Part shown: positions 26,240-35,002 of the stretch, piece by piece | Numbering within the stretch: position 1 is the first letter of the stretch | Layout: every line of letters begins with the position of its first letter | NCBI GenBank assembly: GCA_963582065.1 | Contig: CAUZRQ010000010.1 | Coordinates: forward strand, 16,416 to 80,415 | Source: UBA8437 sp963582065 | Lineage (GTDB): Bacteria; Planctomycetota; Planctomycetia; Planctomycetales; Planctomycetaceae | Direction of reading: 5' to 3' | DNA length: 64,000 bases | Notes under the pieces: model-generated | Seen by the model: the letters and a program-made list of their open reading frames with translations, nothing else | Database searches by the model: none | Told to the model about the DNA's origin: nothing | Translations under genes and position numbers: made by a program

Positions 26240-27613
26240 ATGATTGACCCGTCGCCAAGTCCCCGACATCATGCGGTCTCGCGCCGTGACCTGCTGCAAG
26301 TCGGTGCACTGGGGCTGACCGGGGTCACGTTGCCGGGGCTGCTCTCAGCCCGTGAAACGACCCGTTCGAAGGGCGGGCGGCCCACCGCCGACGCCTGCAT
26401 CCTGATTCACCTCAACGGCGGCCCCCCGCACCTGGACATGTGGGACCCCAAGCCCGAGTCTCCCGCCGCGATTCGTGGCGAATTCGGCACGATCAGCTCG
26501 TCGATCCCCGGCTACCGGGTCGGATCGCTGATGCCGAAACTGGCTCGCCACATGCACCGCGCGACGATCGTCCGCTCGATGCACCACAGTGTCAACAACG
26601 CCCACGCCGCAGCGGTCTACTGCTCATTGACCGGCCACGACCGGGGTGAACTGGGGGGCGGCACCAAGCAGACCGATCATCCCTCGCCCGGCTCGATCGT
26701 CACCCTGCTCCGCCCACCCCAGCGGGTGGTCGTTCCTCACGTGACGCTGCCCTATATGACCCAGGAGGGCCGTGGCGGGCCGCCACAACCGGGCTTTTTC
26801 GGCGGATTTCTCGGGCGGGCCCACGACCCGCTGTTCGTGCTCCGCGATCCCAACAGCAAGGACTTCGGAGTCCCGGAACTGACCCTCCGCACCGGAGTCT
26901 CGGCCCAGAGACTCTCGATCCGCCGACGGCTCTTCGACGACCTCAACCGGCGAGCCGGCCTCGGTGCCGACGATCGGGCTGCAACCGCGATGAACAGTTT
27001 TCAGGCCCGGGCACTGGACCTGCTGACATCCGAGGGAACTCAGCGGGCATTTCGAATCTCCGAGGAGCCGGCCGCCACCAGAAACGCCTACGGCCGGAAC
27101 ATCTACGGCCAGAGCACATTGTTAGCGCGGCGGTTGATCGAGGCGGGCACGCGACTGGTGACGATCGCATGGGCGCCGGACGCCAACGCCACTTGGGACA
27201 CTCACACCAACAACTTCGGCAGACTCAAGGGCGGCCTGCTGCCACAGTTCGACGCCGCTGCCAGCAGCCTGATCGAGGATCTGCACCGTCGCGGGATGCT
27301 CGAACGCACCGTGGTCGGAATTTTTGGTGACTTCGGACGCACACCCAAGATCAACGCCAAGGCCGGCCGCGACCACTGGAACTTCTGCTACAGCCTGATG
27401 ATGGTCGGCGGCGGGTTTCGTTCCGGGTTGGTCTATGGTCGCAGCGACCGCATCGGTGGCTATCCCGATGCCGACCCGCTGGTCCCCGGCGACATCATCT
27501 CGACCCTGTTTGGCTGCCTGGGAATCGTGCACAACGGTGAGATTCACGACCGGCTCGACCGGCCGTATCGCATCGTTCCCTCCGGCGAGACCCAGCCCCA
27601 GTTGCTGGCGTAG
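26240..27613 (+). CDS. DUF1501 protein with Tat signal (second copy)
   Basis: A 457-residue DUF1501 family protein. SRRDLLQVGALGLTG (14-28) is a twin-arginine signal. Family blocks are LIHLNGGPPHLDMWDPK, HHSVNNAHAAAVYCSLTGHD, the long FGDFGRTPKINAKAGRDHW signature and TWDTHTNNFG. It differs clearly from the copy at 5500-6801 (longer middle section), so the two are paralogues and not a recent duplication. No DUF1549/DUF1553 partner is next to it. Function of the family is unknown; export by Tat suggests a cofactor or metal bound before export. Confidence 0.9.
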   Translation: MIDPSPSPRHHAVSRRDLLQVGALGLTGVTLPGLLSARETTRSKGGRPTADACILIHLNGGPPHLDMWDPKPESPAAIRGEFGTISSSIPGYRVGSLMPKLARHMHRATIVRSMHHSVNNAHAAAVYCSLTGHDRGELGGGTKQTDHPSPGSIVTLLRPPQRVVVPHVTLPYMTQEGRGGPPQPGFFGGFLGRAHDPLFVLRDPNSKDFGVPELTLRTGVSAQRLSIRRRLFDDLNRRAGLGADDRAATAMNSFQARALDLLTSEGTQRAFRISEEPAATRNAYGRNIYGQSTLLARRLIEAGTRLVTIAWAPDANATWDTHTNNFGRLKGGLLPQFDAAASSLIEDLHRRGMLERTVVGIFGDFGRTPKINAKAGRDHWNFCYSLMMVGGGFRSGLVYGRSDRIGGYPDADPLVPGDIISTLFGCLGIVHNGEIHDRLDRPYRIVPSGETQPQLLA

Positions 27614-27631
27614 CAGGTCGGCAGGGGTTCC

Positions 27632-27660
27632 TTGTCGGCCTCCAAATGCCCCATTAGACT
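27632..27660 (+). promoter_or_regulatory. Candidate promoter for gap
   Basis: TTGTCG at 27632-27637 and TAGACT at 27655-27660 are 17 bases apart; each matches the sigma70 box at 4/6. They lie about 95 bases before the GTG of the GAPDH gene. Confidence 0.3.
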
Positions 27661-27754
27661 GGGACGTTTCGTCCCGGGAGATGTTCGGTCGGGTGCACGT
27701 CTCGAGCGAAACCGGGCACCGTTCTCAGAGAATCCTTCTCGAGGAGTCTTCGCC

Positions 27755-28774
27755 GTGGCAGTCAAGGTAGGAATCAACGGGTTCGGCCGCATCGGCCGGA
27801 TCACATTTCGGGCAATGTCGGCCCGCGGCGACGAGTTCGAAGTGGTCGGCATCAACGATCTCGGCGACCCCGCCGCCCTGGCAAATCTTCTCAAGTACGA
27901 CAGCACCCAGGGACGGTTCCCGGGCACCGTCGAGGTCGACGGCAGTACGCTGATCGTCGACGGACGGCCCATCCGGATCTGTGCTGAACGGGACCCGAAC
28001 AACCTGCCGTGGGGCGAACTTGGGGTGGAGGTCGCGCTGGAGTCGACCGGCTTCTTCACCAACCGCGCCACCGACGACCGCCCCGGCTACGACAGCCATA
28101 TCACCGCCGGAGCCCGCAAGGTGGTCATCTCGGCCCCGGCCAAGGATGCACCCGACCTGACCGTCGTGCTCGGCGTCAACGATGACCAGTTGACCGCCGA
28201 TCACCTGTGCGTCTCCAATGCCAGTTGCACCACCAACTGCCTCGCACCGATGGTCAAGGTGCTGCACGAAAAGTTCGGCCTCGAGCACGGACTGATGACC
28301 ACCGTGCACGCCTACACCAACGACCAGCGGACCGGCGACCAGTTGCACTCCGACCCTCGACGTGCCCGGGCCGCGGCGGCCAACATCATCCCGACCTCGA
28401 CCGGTGCGGCCAAGGCGGTCGGGCTCGTGCTGCCGGAACTCGACGGGAAGCTCACCGGCATCAGTCTCCGTGTCCCGGTCCTCACCGGCAGCATCACCGA
28501 CCTGGTCGTCACACTCGGCAACGAGGCGAGTCCCGATCAAATCAACCAGGCGATGCAGGATGCGGCCGCGGGCCCCCTGGACGGAATCATGGAGTACACC
28601 ACCGACCCGATTGTTTCCAGCGACATCATCGGCAGCACCTACAGTTGCATCTTCGACGGCAGTTGGACGACTTCGATCGGCCCCAACATGGTCAAGGTGC
28701 TCGGATGGTACGACAACGAGTACGGCTACTCCAACCGCACCGCCGACCTGATCGCCCGACTGGCAGCACTCTGA
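27755..28774 (+). CDS. gap: Glyceraldehyde-3-phosphate dehydrogenase
   Basis: Glycolytic NAD(P)-dependent oxidation and phosphorylation of glyceraldehyde 3-phosphate. The 339-residue protein has VGINGFGRIGR (5-15) for NAD binding, ASCTTNCLAP with nucleophile Cys158, the catalytic His in TVHAYTNDQ, and WYDNEYGYSNR near the C-terminus. The start is GTG 27755, with GAGGAG about eight bases upstream; a longer open frame is disfavoured because VKVGINGFGR is the normal N-terminus. Rpe, another central carbon enzyme, follows about 115 bases downstream. Confidence 0.95.
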   Translation: MAVKVGINGFGRIGRITFRAMSARGDEFEVVGINDLGDPAALANLLKYDSTQGRFPGTVEVDGSTLIVDGRPIRICAERDPNNLPWGELGVEVALESTGFFTNRATDDRPGYDSHITAGARKVVISAPAKDAPDLTVVLGVNDDQLTADHLCVSNASCTTNCLAPMVKVLHEKFGLEHGLMTTVHAYTNDQRTGDQLHSDPRRARAAAANIIPTSTGAAKAVGLVLPELDGKLTGISLRVPVLTGSITDLVVTLGNEASPDQINQAMQDAAAGPLDGIMEYTTDPIVSSDIIGSTYSCIFDGSWTTSIGPNMVKVLGWYDNEYGYSNRTADLIARLAAL

Positions 28775-28889
28775 TCGGTTCCGGTGGTGATTCCACTGGA
28801 CTCGCATCACCCCCTCGGTCAAAATAACTTCCTCGTCGGCGGGCTCGGCCCCCCAGCGTCTTGCCCCTGTCCCGCGTGACCCTCACCGG

Positions 28890-29612
28890 ATGGACACGTC
28901 GATGAGTCGCCAGGATCTCCTGGAGATCTTCAACACCCGCACGCCGGCGATTGCCCCGTCGATGCTCAAGTGCGACTTCGGCAACCTGCACCGCGAGGTC
29001 GAGTTGCTCGAGGCCGCCAGGGCACCGCTTTTGCACCTGGATGTCATGGATGGACACTTCGTCCCCAATCTCACGTACGGCCCGATCGTCATCGCCGGAC
29101 TCCGCCAACTCACCAGCCTGCCGCTGGACGCCCACCTGATGATCAGCAACCCAGCCGGTGACCTTGACGAGTACCTCGACGCGGGATGCGACGGCATCAC
29201 GGTGCACCTCGAGGCCTTCGGCGAAGACACCACATCGCTGGGTGATACGCTGGCACGGATCCGAGCCGCCGACGTGCTGGCCGGGGTCGCGATCAATCCC
29301 GGTACGGACGTGTCGTCCGTCGACGGCGTCCTCGCAGAAGCCGACCAGGTGCTGGTAATGAGCGTTGAGCCGGGATTCGGCGGCCAGGCCTTCCTGCCGA
29401 TCGCCCTCGACAAACTCCGGCAACTCGACGCTGTCCGAGGCCCCGACACGACTCTCGCCGTCGATGGCGGGATCGGTCCGACCACGATCAATGGGGCCTG
29501 CCAGGCGGGTGCTCGCGTGTTTGTTGTCGGCAGCTCAATCTTTGACCGTCCCGACTACACGTCGGCGATTTCGGAGCTGAAGGCCACGGCTTCGGCGACG
29601 GGGGGGGCTTGA
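28890..29612 (+). CDS. rpe: Ribulose-phosphate 3-epimerase
   Basis: Interconverts ribulose 5-phosphate and xylulose 5-phosphate in the pentose phosphate pathway. A 240-residue TIM barrel with APSMLKCDFGNL at the N-terminus, HLDVMDGHFVPNLTYGP (metal ligands His and Asp), DAHLMISNP, VMSVEPGFGGQAF, and the phosphate-binding VDGGIGPTTI and VVGSSIF. ATG 28890 or ATG 28902 could be the start. The histidine-phosphatase-like gene follows six bases later, so the two are likely co-transcribed. Confidence 0.93.
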   Translation: MDTSMSRQDLLEIFNTRTPAIAPSMLKCDFGNLHREVELLEAARAPLLHLDVMDGHFVPNLTYGPIVIAGLRQLTSLPLDAHLMISNPAGDLDEYLDAGCDGITVHLEAFGEDTTSLGDTLARIRAADVLAGVAINPGTDVSSVDGVLAEADQVLVMSVEPGFGGQAFLPIALDKLRQLDAVRGPDTTLAVDGGIGPTTINGACQAGARVFVVGSSIFDRPDYTSAISELKATASATGGA

Positions 29613-29618
29613 GCGACA

Positions 29619-30278
29619 ATGCCCTTCATCGCGCTCGTCCGGCCCGGCTGCACGGACTTCGACGTCGAGAACCGAATCCAGGGCAACCTGGATCTGCCGC
29701 TCAACGACGCCGGACACGTCCAGGTCGCCTCGACAATCCAACAGTTGGCCGATTGGCCGCTCGAGTCCGTGTTCACCTCACCGGGCGACCCGGCTCGATC
29801 GACCGCTGAGGCGATTGCGGAGGAACTGCAACTGCCGCTGCGGGTCCACGACGAGTTGCAGAACATCGACCACGGTCTCTGGCAGGGAATGTCGTTGGAG
29901 GAGATCAAGCGAAAGTCACCCAAGATCCTCAGGCAGTGGCAGGAATCACCGGAAATGGTCAGGCCACCGGAAGGCGAAACGATTCAGGAGGCGTTGGCGC
30001 GTACACTGGCGGTACTGAAAAAGCCGATGAAACGGGAGGAGTCGTTCGCGATCGTCACATCCGACCCGTTGGCCACTTTGCTGGGCTGTGCGATCACGTC
30101 GGACCGACCCGAGTTCGAAACCGTGACGGGATGCCGTGGGCAGGATCAGCTGATCGCCATCTACTCGACCAACGGCCGCGTTCCGGCCACCGACCCTGAC
30201 CACCCTTGGCGAACCGAGGCGGCCACCGGAAGCCTGGTGCCCGTCGTCGGAGACAACGGGAGTGCTTCCGGTGGCTAA
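29619..30278 (+). CDS. Histidine-phosphatase-fold protein lacking catalytic histidines
   Basis: A 219-residue protein clearly derived from the phosphoglycerate-mutase-like histidine phosphatases: LVRPGCTDFDVENRIQG aligns with the LVRHGETxxN motif, LNDAGHVQ, DELQNIDHGLWQG and PEGETIQEAL follow in order. However the nucleophile His of RHG is Pro (RPG), and the second His (usual SHGG) is replaced in IVTSDPLATLL. Glu is also changed to Gln in GLWQG. The protein is therefore predicted to be inactive as a phosphatase; a structural or regulatory role is inferred. It sits between rpe and accD and overlaps the latter. Confidence 0.8.
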   Translation: MPFIALVRPGCTDFDVENRIQGNLDLPLNDAGHVQVASTIQQLADWPLESVFTSPGDPARSTAEAIAEELQLPLRVHDELQNIDHGLWQGMSLEEIKRKSPKILRQWQESPEMVRPPEGETIQEALARTLAVLKKPMKREESFAIVTSDPLATLLGCAITSDRPEFETVTGCRGQDQLIAIYSTNGRVPATDPDHPWRTEAATGSLVPVVGDNGSASGG

Positions 30279-31116
30279 GTCCACCCCTCAGGACTGGCTG
30301 ACGCACAACGACCGCAAGAAGCGGGGCGTGCCCGAGGGCCTGTGGATGCTCTGCGAGGGTTGCGGATCGACGGTCTTTCGGAAAGACATCGAAGACAACC
30401 TCCACGTCTGCCCCGAGTGCGACCACCACCTCTATGTCCCGGCTGCCGTCCGGATCGCACAACTGCTCGACGAGGACAGCTTCGAGGAATGGCACAAGGG
30501 ACTGTCTTCCTGCGATCCACTCGAATTCGCCGACCGGAAATCCTACCCCGACCGCCTGCTGGCCGAGCAGAACAAGACCGGCCTGACCGAGGCCTGCGTT
30601 GTGGGACGAGGATACATGCGCGGCCGACCGCTGGTCTTCGGGTTGACCGACGCCGGTTTCATCATGGGCAGCATGGGCTCGGTGGTTGGAGAAAAACTGA
30701 CACGAGCGATTGAGGAGGCCACGCGTCTGCAACTGCCGCTGGTCATTGTCAGCGGATCAGGTGGCGGGGCCCGCATGCACGAAGGCATCCTCTCGCTGAT
30801 GCAGATGGGCAAGGTCTCGGCCGCACTGGCGCGGTTCGACCAGTCCGGGGGATTGTTCATCTCGGTGCTGACCAATCCCACCATGGGCGGTGTCGCCGCC
30901 AGTTTCGCCTCACTGGGCGACTTCGTCATTGCCGAACCCAAGGCGTTGATCGGATTTGCCGGCCCCCGGGTGATCAAGGCCACGGTCAAAATAGAATTGC
31001 CCGACGGGTTCCAGACCAGTGAGTTCCTCTTGCAGTTTGGTTTCGTCGACAGGATCATTCGGCGACACAACCTCCGCAGTGAAGTCGCCCGCCTGATCGA
31101 CTACTGCGGTCAATAG
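30271..31116 (+). CDS. accD: Acetyl-CoA carboxylase carboxyltransferase beta subunit
   Basis: Beta subunit of the carboxyltransferase that makes malonyl-CoA for fatty acid synthesis. The N-terminal zinc ribbon has Cys28, Cys31, Cys47 and Cys50 (CEGC and CPEC). The crotonase-fold domain has FGLTDAGFIMGSMGSVVGEK, SGSGGGARMHEG and NPTMGGVAASFASLGD, all typical of AccD. Length 281 is normal. GGGAG eight bases before GTG 30271 favours this start; GTG 30262 is possible. It overlaps the previous gene by eight bases. The alpha subunit is not in the window. Confidence 0.93.
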   Translation: MAKSTPQDWLTHNDRKKRGVPEGLWMLCEGCGSTVFRKDIEDNLHVCPECDHHLYVPAAVRIAQLLDEDSFEEWHKGLSSCDPLEFADRKSYPDRLLAEQNKTGLTEACVVGRGYMRGRPLVFGLTDAGFIMGSMGSVVGEKLTRAIEEATRLQLPLVIVSGSGGGARMHEGILSLMQMGKVSAALARFDQSGGLFISVLTNPTMGGVAASFASLGDFVIAEPKALIGFAGPRVIKATVKIELPDGFQTSEFLLQFGFVDRIIRRHNLRSEVARLIDYCGQ

Positions 31117-31124
31117 GCCCTGCA

Positions 31125-32018
31125 ATGCTTGAGTTTCTGAAAAACCTCTTCAAGAAGACACCCAAGGTCGAAAAGGTCGACTTGGCCGCCCGGTTCGAAC
31201 TGATCGGGCGAGTTGGGCAGGGGAGCATGTCGAAGGTCTTCCGCGCCCGGGACCCCAGCACCGATCGTATGTACGCGATCAAGGTGCTCGACCTGGAAAA
31301 GACCCGCAAGCTTGAAGAACGCTTCCTCGCGAAGGGGCTCCAACGGCCCAGTGAAGGAGAAGTCGCCGTCCAGCTGGATCACCCGCGGATCGTCAAGACC
31401 TACGAATACGGCTGGACGATCAACGACGAGATGTTCCTGGTGATGGAGTTCGTCGAGGGCGTCAGCCTCAGTTTTCTGATCGACACCCAGAACGAACACA
31501 TGCAGCAGGGACGGTTGCGGTTTCTGATCGAGTTGGGAGAGGCGATCGAGCACTTCCACTCGAAACACCTGATCCACCGTGACATCTGTCCACGGAATAT
31601 CCTGCTCGACGAGAACCACCACATCAAGTTGATCGACTTCGGACTGGTGGTTCCCAATACGCCTCCGTTTCAGCAACCCGGCAACCGCACCGGCACCGCC
31701 AACTACATGGCACCGGAACTGATGAAGCGTAAGAAGACCGATCAGCAACTGGACATCTTCAGCTACGCGATGACCTGCTTTGAGATGTACGCCAACAGGC
31801 TCCCGTGGGAGTCGACCGGGCAAACCATCGAGATGATGCAGCAGCGGATCAACAGCCCGCCGGCTGATATCCGCGAATTCGTTCCGGACATCGACAAGGA
31901 TGTCGCCGAGACGATCATGCGCGGGCTGGAAGCCGAACCTTCATCCCGGTGGTCCTCGGCCAGCCAGATGGTCGCCCGTTTCCGCGATGCCCGGGAGCGT
32001 CTTGAAGGCGTTCGCTAG
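31125..32018 (+). CDS. Small Ser/Thr-type protein kinase with variant catalytic loop
   Basis: A 297-residue protein that is nearly only a Hanks-type kinase domain, with no membrane helix. Seen are the glycine-rich loop GRVGQGSMSKV (28-38), Lys53 in AIKVLDL, HRDICPRN (151-158), DFG (171-173) and an APE equivalent in MAPEL. The usual HRDLKPxN loop lysine is replaced by Cys and an Arg stands before the Asn, a layout closer to that of tyrosine kinases. It starts eight bases after accD and is followed 23 bases later by tsaB, so it probably belongs to this transcript. Confidence 0.85.
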   Translation: MLEFLKNLFKKTPKVEKVDLAARFELIGRVGQGSMSKVFRARDPSTDRMYAIKVLDLEKTRKLEERFLAKGLQRPSEGEVAVQLDHPRIVKTYEYGWTINDEMFLVMEFVEGVSLSFLIDTQNEHMQQGRLRFLIELGEAIEHFHSKHLIHRDICPRNILLDENHHIKLIDFGLVVPNTPPFQQPGNRTGTANYMAPELMKRKKTDQQLDIFSYAMTCFEMYANRLPWESTGQTIEMMQQRINSPPADIREFVPDIDKDVAETIMRGLEAEPSSRWSSASQMVARFRDARERLEGVR

Positions 32019-32041
32019 CAGGCCACGACCGGTTGCTCACC

Positions 32042-32737
32042 ATGCTCGTGCTGGGAATCGAAACCTCCACGCGACCCGGCTCGGCTGCCGTGTGCCGCGA
32101 CGCCGTCTGCCTGACCCAGGTCCCACTCGACCACGATGGACTGCGACACGCCCAGGCCCTGCCGCCTCTTGTCGCCAAACTGCTCGGTGACCATTCGCTG
32201 ACAACCGACGACCTCGACCTGATCGCCATCAGCCAGGGACCCGGCAGCTTCACCGGACTCCGTGTCGGCATCGCGTTCGCCAAGACACTGGCCTGGGCCG
32301 CCGGTTGCCAACTGGTCGCCGTCGACACCTTCACCGCCATCGCGGCCCACGCACCCGTTCCGGCCGACACCCGGTCGCTGTGGGTCGCCGCCGACGCGCA
32401 CCGAAAGGAACTGTTCGTCAGACCCTGCAGCAGGCGGGCCGACGGCCGGTGGACTCCCGACCAGGACCACTCGATCGTCAACACCGAAGACTGGTGCCAG
32501 CTTTTGCAGCCCCAGGAAACCGTCGTCGCCGCAACACCCGGACTGCTCGACGAATTCCTCCCGGACCACATCACCAGCCAGCCAGCCGCGGAATCAATCG
32601 CCCGACTTGGACAAGTCGCCGCCCAGGCCGGCCAACTCGCCGACCCGGTGACCCTCGAACCGCTCTACCTCAGAAAAAGCGCCGCCGAAGAGTCACGGCC
32701 AAGCCGCTCACCTGGCCAGAATCAGCCCGGCGACTGA
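32042..32737 (+). CDS. tsaB: tRNA N6-threonylcarbamoyladenosine biosynthesis protein TsaB
   Basis: TsaB is the partner of TsaD in making t6A37 on ANN-decoding tRNAs. The 231-residue protein has the ASKHA-type start LVLGIETSTRPGSAAV, the TsaB/TsaD contact helix HAQALPPLVAKLL, and the family signature ISQGPGSFTGLRVGIAFAKTL. The C-terminal half is less conserved, as is usual for TsaB. ATG 32042 is preferred over an in-frame TTG at 32033. Its last 30 bases overlap the end of the convergent hydrolase gene. Confidence 0.9.
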   Translation: MLVLGIETSTRPGSAAVCRDAVCLTQVPLDHDGLRHAQALPPLVAKLLGDHSLTTDDLDLIAISQGPGSFTGLRVGIAFAKTLAWAAGCQLVAVDTFTAIAAHAPVPADTRSLWVAADAHRKELFVRPCSRRADGRWTPDQDHSIVNTEDWCQLLQPQETVVAATPGLLDEFLPDHITSQPAAESIARLGQVAAQAGQLADPVTLEPLYLRKSAAEESRPSRSPGQNQPGD

Positions 32738-34864
32738 ATCGAAGGAAATCGGGTCCGTCTCGATCTTCAGCTTGCCGCCGGCGACGTCGTAGATCCGCTT
32801 CAGCGGCATCAGTTCAGCCTCGGGGATGCCATCGGTCCCGCCAACGACCAATCGCGACGGTGCGGCTAACGCCGCCAGCCCGCCGAGTCCACCGTACTTC
32901 AGGGCGCCGGGCAACAGCATCGGGTCGTCACGACGGGTGATCTTCGAAAAGGCAAAACCGCCAACGTCGGCAATCGTCAGCCCACGAACCGCCTTGCCAC
33001 TCGACATCGCCGCACGGGCCAGCACGACCCAGGTCCCCGCACCTTTAGTCCCGACCAGGTGCACCCGCATTCGACCGCCCTTGACCGCAAAACTCTGCTT
33101 GGTCCCAAACGCCGACACAACCGTCAGCACGTCCCGGACTCGATGAGTCAGCGGCGGCAGGTTGTATCCATAGGTGTAGCCGACGAAGCTTTCATGAGTC
33201 GCGACGCCGGTGACCGGTTTTCCCTCGGGAGTCAACTCGCCGGTCAGGTACACATCGGCCGAGAGCACAGTGTGTCCGGCATCGAGCAGCCGCCTGACCG
33301 CAGGCAGCGGTCGGCCCCCTTCGTCGAATAGCGCTGCCTTGCCGTCGCCATCGAACCAGGCCACCAGCGAGGCACCCGCCCCCTGGGCCGGAGTCAACAG
33401 CGTCCAGGGAATGGCGTGGCCGAGTCCCGTTCGAGTGATTGTCCCGGTCTCAAACGTTCCGCCCCCGGACAGTTTCCCCTTGCCGACTCCCCGGGAGCTG
33501 TAACCCGTCGATGGGGTCCCCGCCAGTAGAACCCGTGCTGCCGATCCGACCACCCGGCGGTATCGAGACAGGCTCTTGCCTTTCCCGGTCAACAACTTCG
33601 CGTACTGCCCTTCGATCATCCTCGTATGGGCCGCGCGGTACTGCTCCAGCGACATCGCGTCCCTGGGCTGAGGATGCTCGGCGTCGAACACCTTGAGCTG
33701 CGACGGAGCAATCGGCTTGAAGTCGCGTTCTCGGATCGGCTCATCCAATCCCAGTTCCAGGAACTTGTTCATCCACGAGTACATCATCTCGCGAGAGACC
33801 TGGTTGTAGTTGTGGCCGAACTGCGGGTAGCACTTGGCGTGGACCAGGTCGGCCTTTCCGTAGAGACCATAGACCGCCTTGAGTTCCGGCAGGCCCTTTG
33901 TCTCGATGTCGATCGTCCAGTCGTTGGCCCCGCTGAGTGCCATCGGGCGAGGAGCAAACAGAGCGGCGATGGTGATGTTGTTGATCCCCGGTCGCAGGAA
34001 ACAACAGTTCTCGCAGACGCAGCCGCCCTGCATGCCGGTCGAGACCATCACGGCGGGAAAGGCCACCTTGGGACGAGGGTCGAGGGCACAGAGCATGAAC
34101 GTCTGGGTCCCGCCCCCGCTGGCACCGGTGACGGCAATCCGCGTGTTGTTGACGTCGGAGAGCGACGCGAGGAAGTCCAGGGCCCGAATCGAGTTGAATG
34201 TCTGCAGCCCCATCAGGTTCTGCAGCCGCAGGACCGCCTCGACGTCCCCAAAGCCACTTCGGTGAGGCAACGCCCCGCTGTCGGCATACCCGACCATGTC
34301 GTAGTGAAATACGACGCAGCCCATCCGTGCCAATTGCACCATCCTGGCCTGCAGAGGGTATCTCGCACCGGCCTCGAATTTCTCGGCCCCTTGCTTCAAC
34401 TGAGCCGCCGCGGTGTCGGCACCCGCATCGTAGAAGCGACCCTGGGGCCAGTGACCGTGTGGACAGAGGATGCCCGGACGACGCCCCTTGGACTGCTTGG
34501 GCCGATAGAGGCTGCCCGTGACGTAGTGACCCGGAAGGCTGGCGAAGTAGACCTTCTCGACGGTGTAGTCACCGCGGTCAACACGCCCATGAATCACCGG
34601 CTTGATCGGTCCCCGTGGCCACGCCGGCCACAGGCCGGTCGCCACCTCCAGCTGCCGTCTCACACGACCGGATTCGGCATCCCATTGCTTGAGTGTCTTG
34701 GGGGCGGCCCATGGGTGATACTTGTCCCGCAGGTTGCGAGTGATCCCCAGCCGCGAGTCCGCTGGCGACTTGCCCTCGGGAAACACGCGAGCGGGCCCAG
34801 CGGCCTCGAGATCGCAGGCCAACAGGGTACCGACGACGGCAGCGAACAGACACAGACGGTGCAT
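32708..34864 (-). CDS. Large secreted alpha/beta hydrolase (acetyl-xylan-esterase-like)
   Basis: A 718-residue secreted hydrolase with a signal peptide (LCLFAAVVGTLLACDLEAA). The first part is an alpha/beta-hydrolase domain: GILCPHGHWPQG oxyanion region, VVFHYDMVGYADS, and the nucleophile Ser249 in VTGASGGGTQT. A His, likely catalytic, occurs in KCYPQFGHNYN about 130 residues later. A second hydrolase-like half (about 460-700) lacks an evident nucleophile motif. Planctomycetes encode many such sugar-ester hydrolases. ATG 34864 has GGAG eight bases upstream; the frame remains open for another kilobase antisense to the dihydroorotase, which I treat as spurious. Confidence 0.8.
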   Translation of the reverse strand: MHRLCLFAAVVGTLLACDLEAAGPARVFPEGKSPADSRLGITRNLRDKYHPWAAPKTLKQWDAESGRVRRQLEVATGLWPAWPRGPIKPVIHGRVDRGDYTVEKVYFASLPGHYVTGSLYRPKQSKGRRPGILCPHGHWPQGRFYDAGADTAAAQLKQGAEKFEAGARYPLQARMVQLARMGCVVFHYDMVGYADSGALPHRSGFGDVEAVLRLQNLMGLQTFNSIRALDFLASLSDVNNTRIAVTGASGGGTQTFMLCALDPRPKVAFPAVMVSTGMQGGCVCENCCFLRPGINNITIAALFAPRPMALSGANDWTIDIETKGLPELKAVYGLYGKADLVHAKCYPQFGHNYNQVSREMMYSWMNKFLELGLDEPIRERDFKPIAPSQLKVFDAEHPQPRDAMSLEQYRAAHTRMIEGQYAKLLTGKGKSLSRYRRVVGSAARVLLAGTPSTGYSSRGVGKGKLSGGGTFETGTITRTGLGHAIPWTLLTPAQGAGASLVAWFDGDGKAALFDEGGRPLPAVRRLLDAGHTVLSADVYLTGELTPEGKPVTGVATHESFVGYTYGYNLPPLTHRVRDVLTVVSAFGTKQSFAVKGGRMRVHLVGTKGAGTWVVLARAAMSSGKAVRGLTIADVGGFAFSKITRRDDPMLLPGALKYGGLGGLAALAAPSRLVVGGTDGIPEAELMPLKRIYDVAGGKLKIETDPISFDSVAGLILAR

Positions 34865-35002
34865 GCTGAATTCTCCGGGAGCCGACAGAGCAGGCCACCG
34901 GTTTGGCGGCCGACGCTGCATAGCGTATTCTGGCCACCCGCCGAGTTCAAACCGACCACTCGCCTCAGCGCTCCTCACGACGACAACCCGGGAAGTCCAT
35001 CC

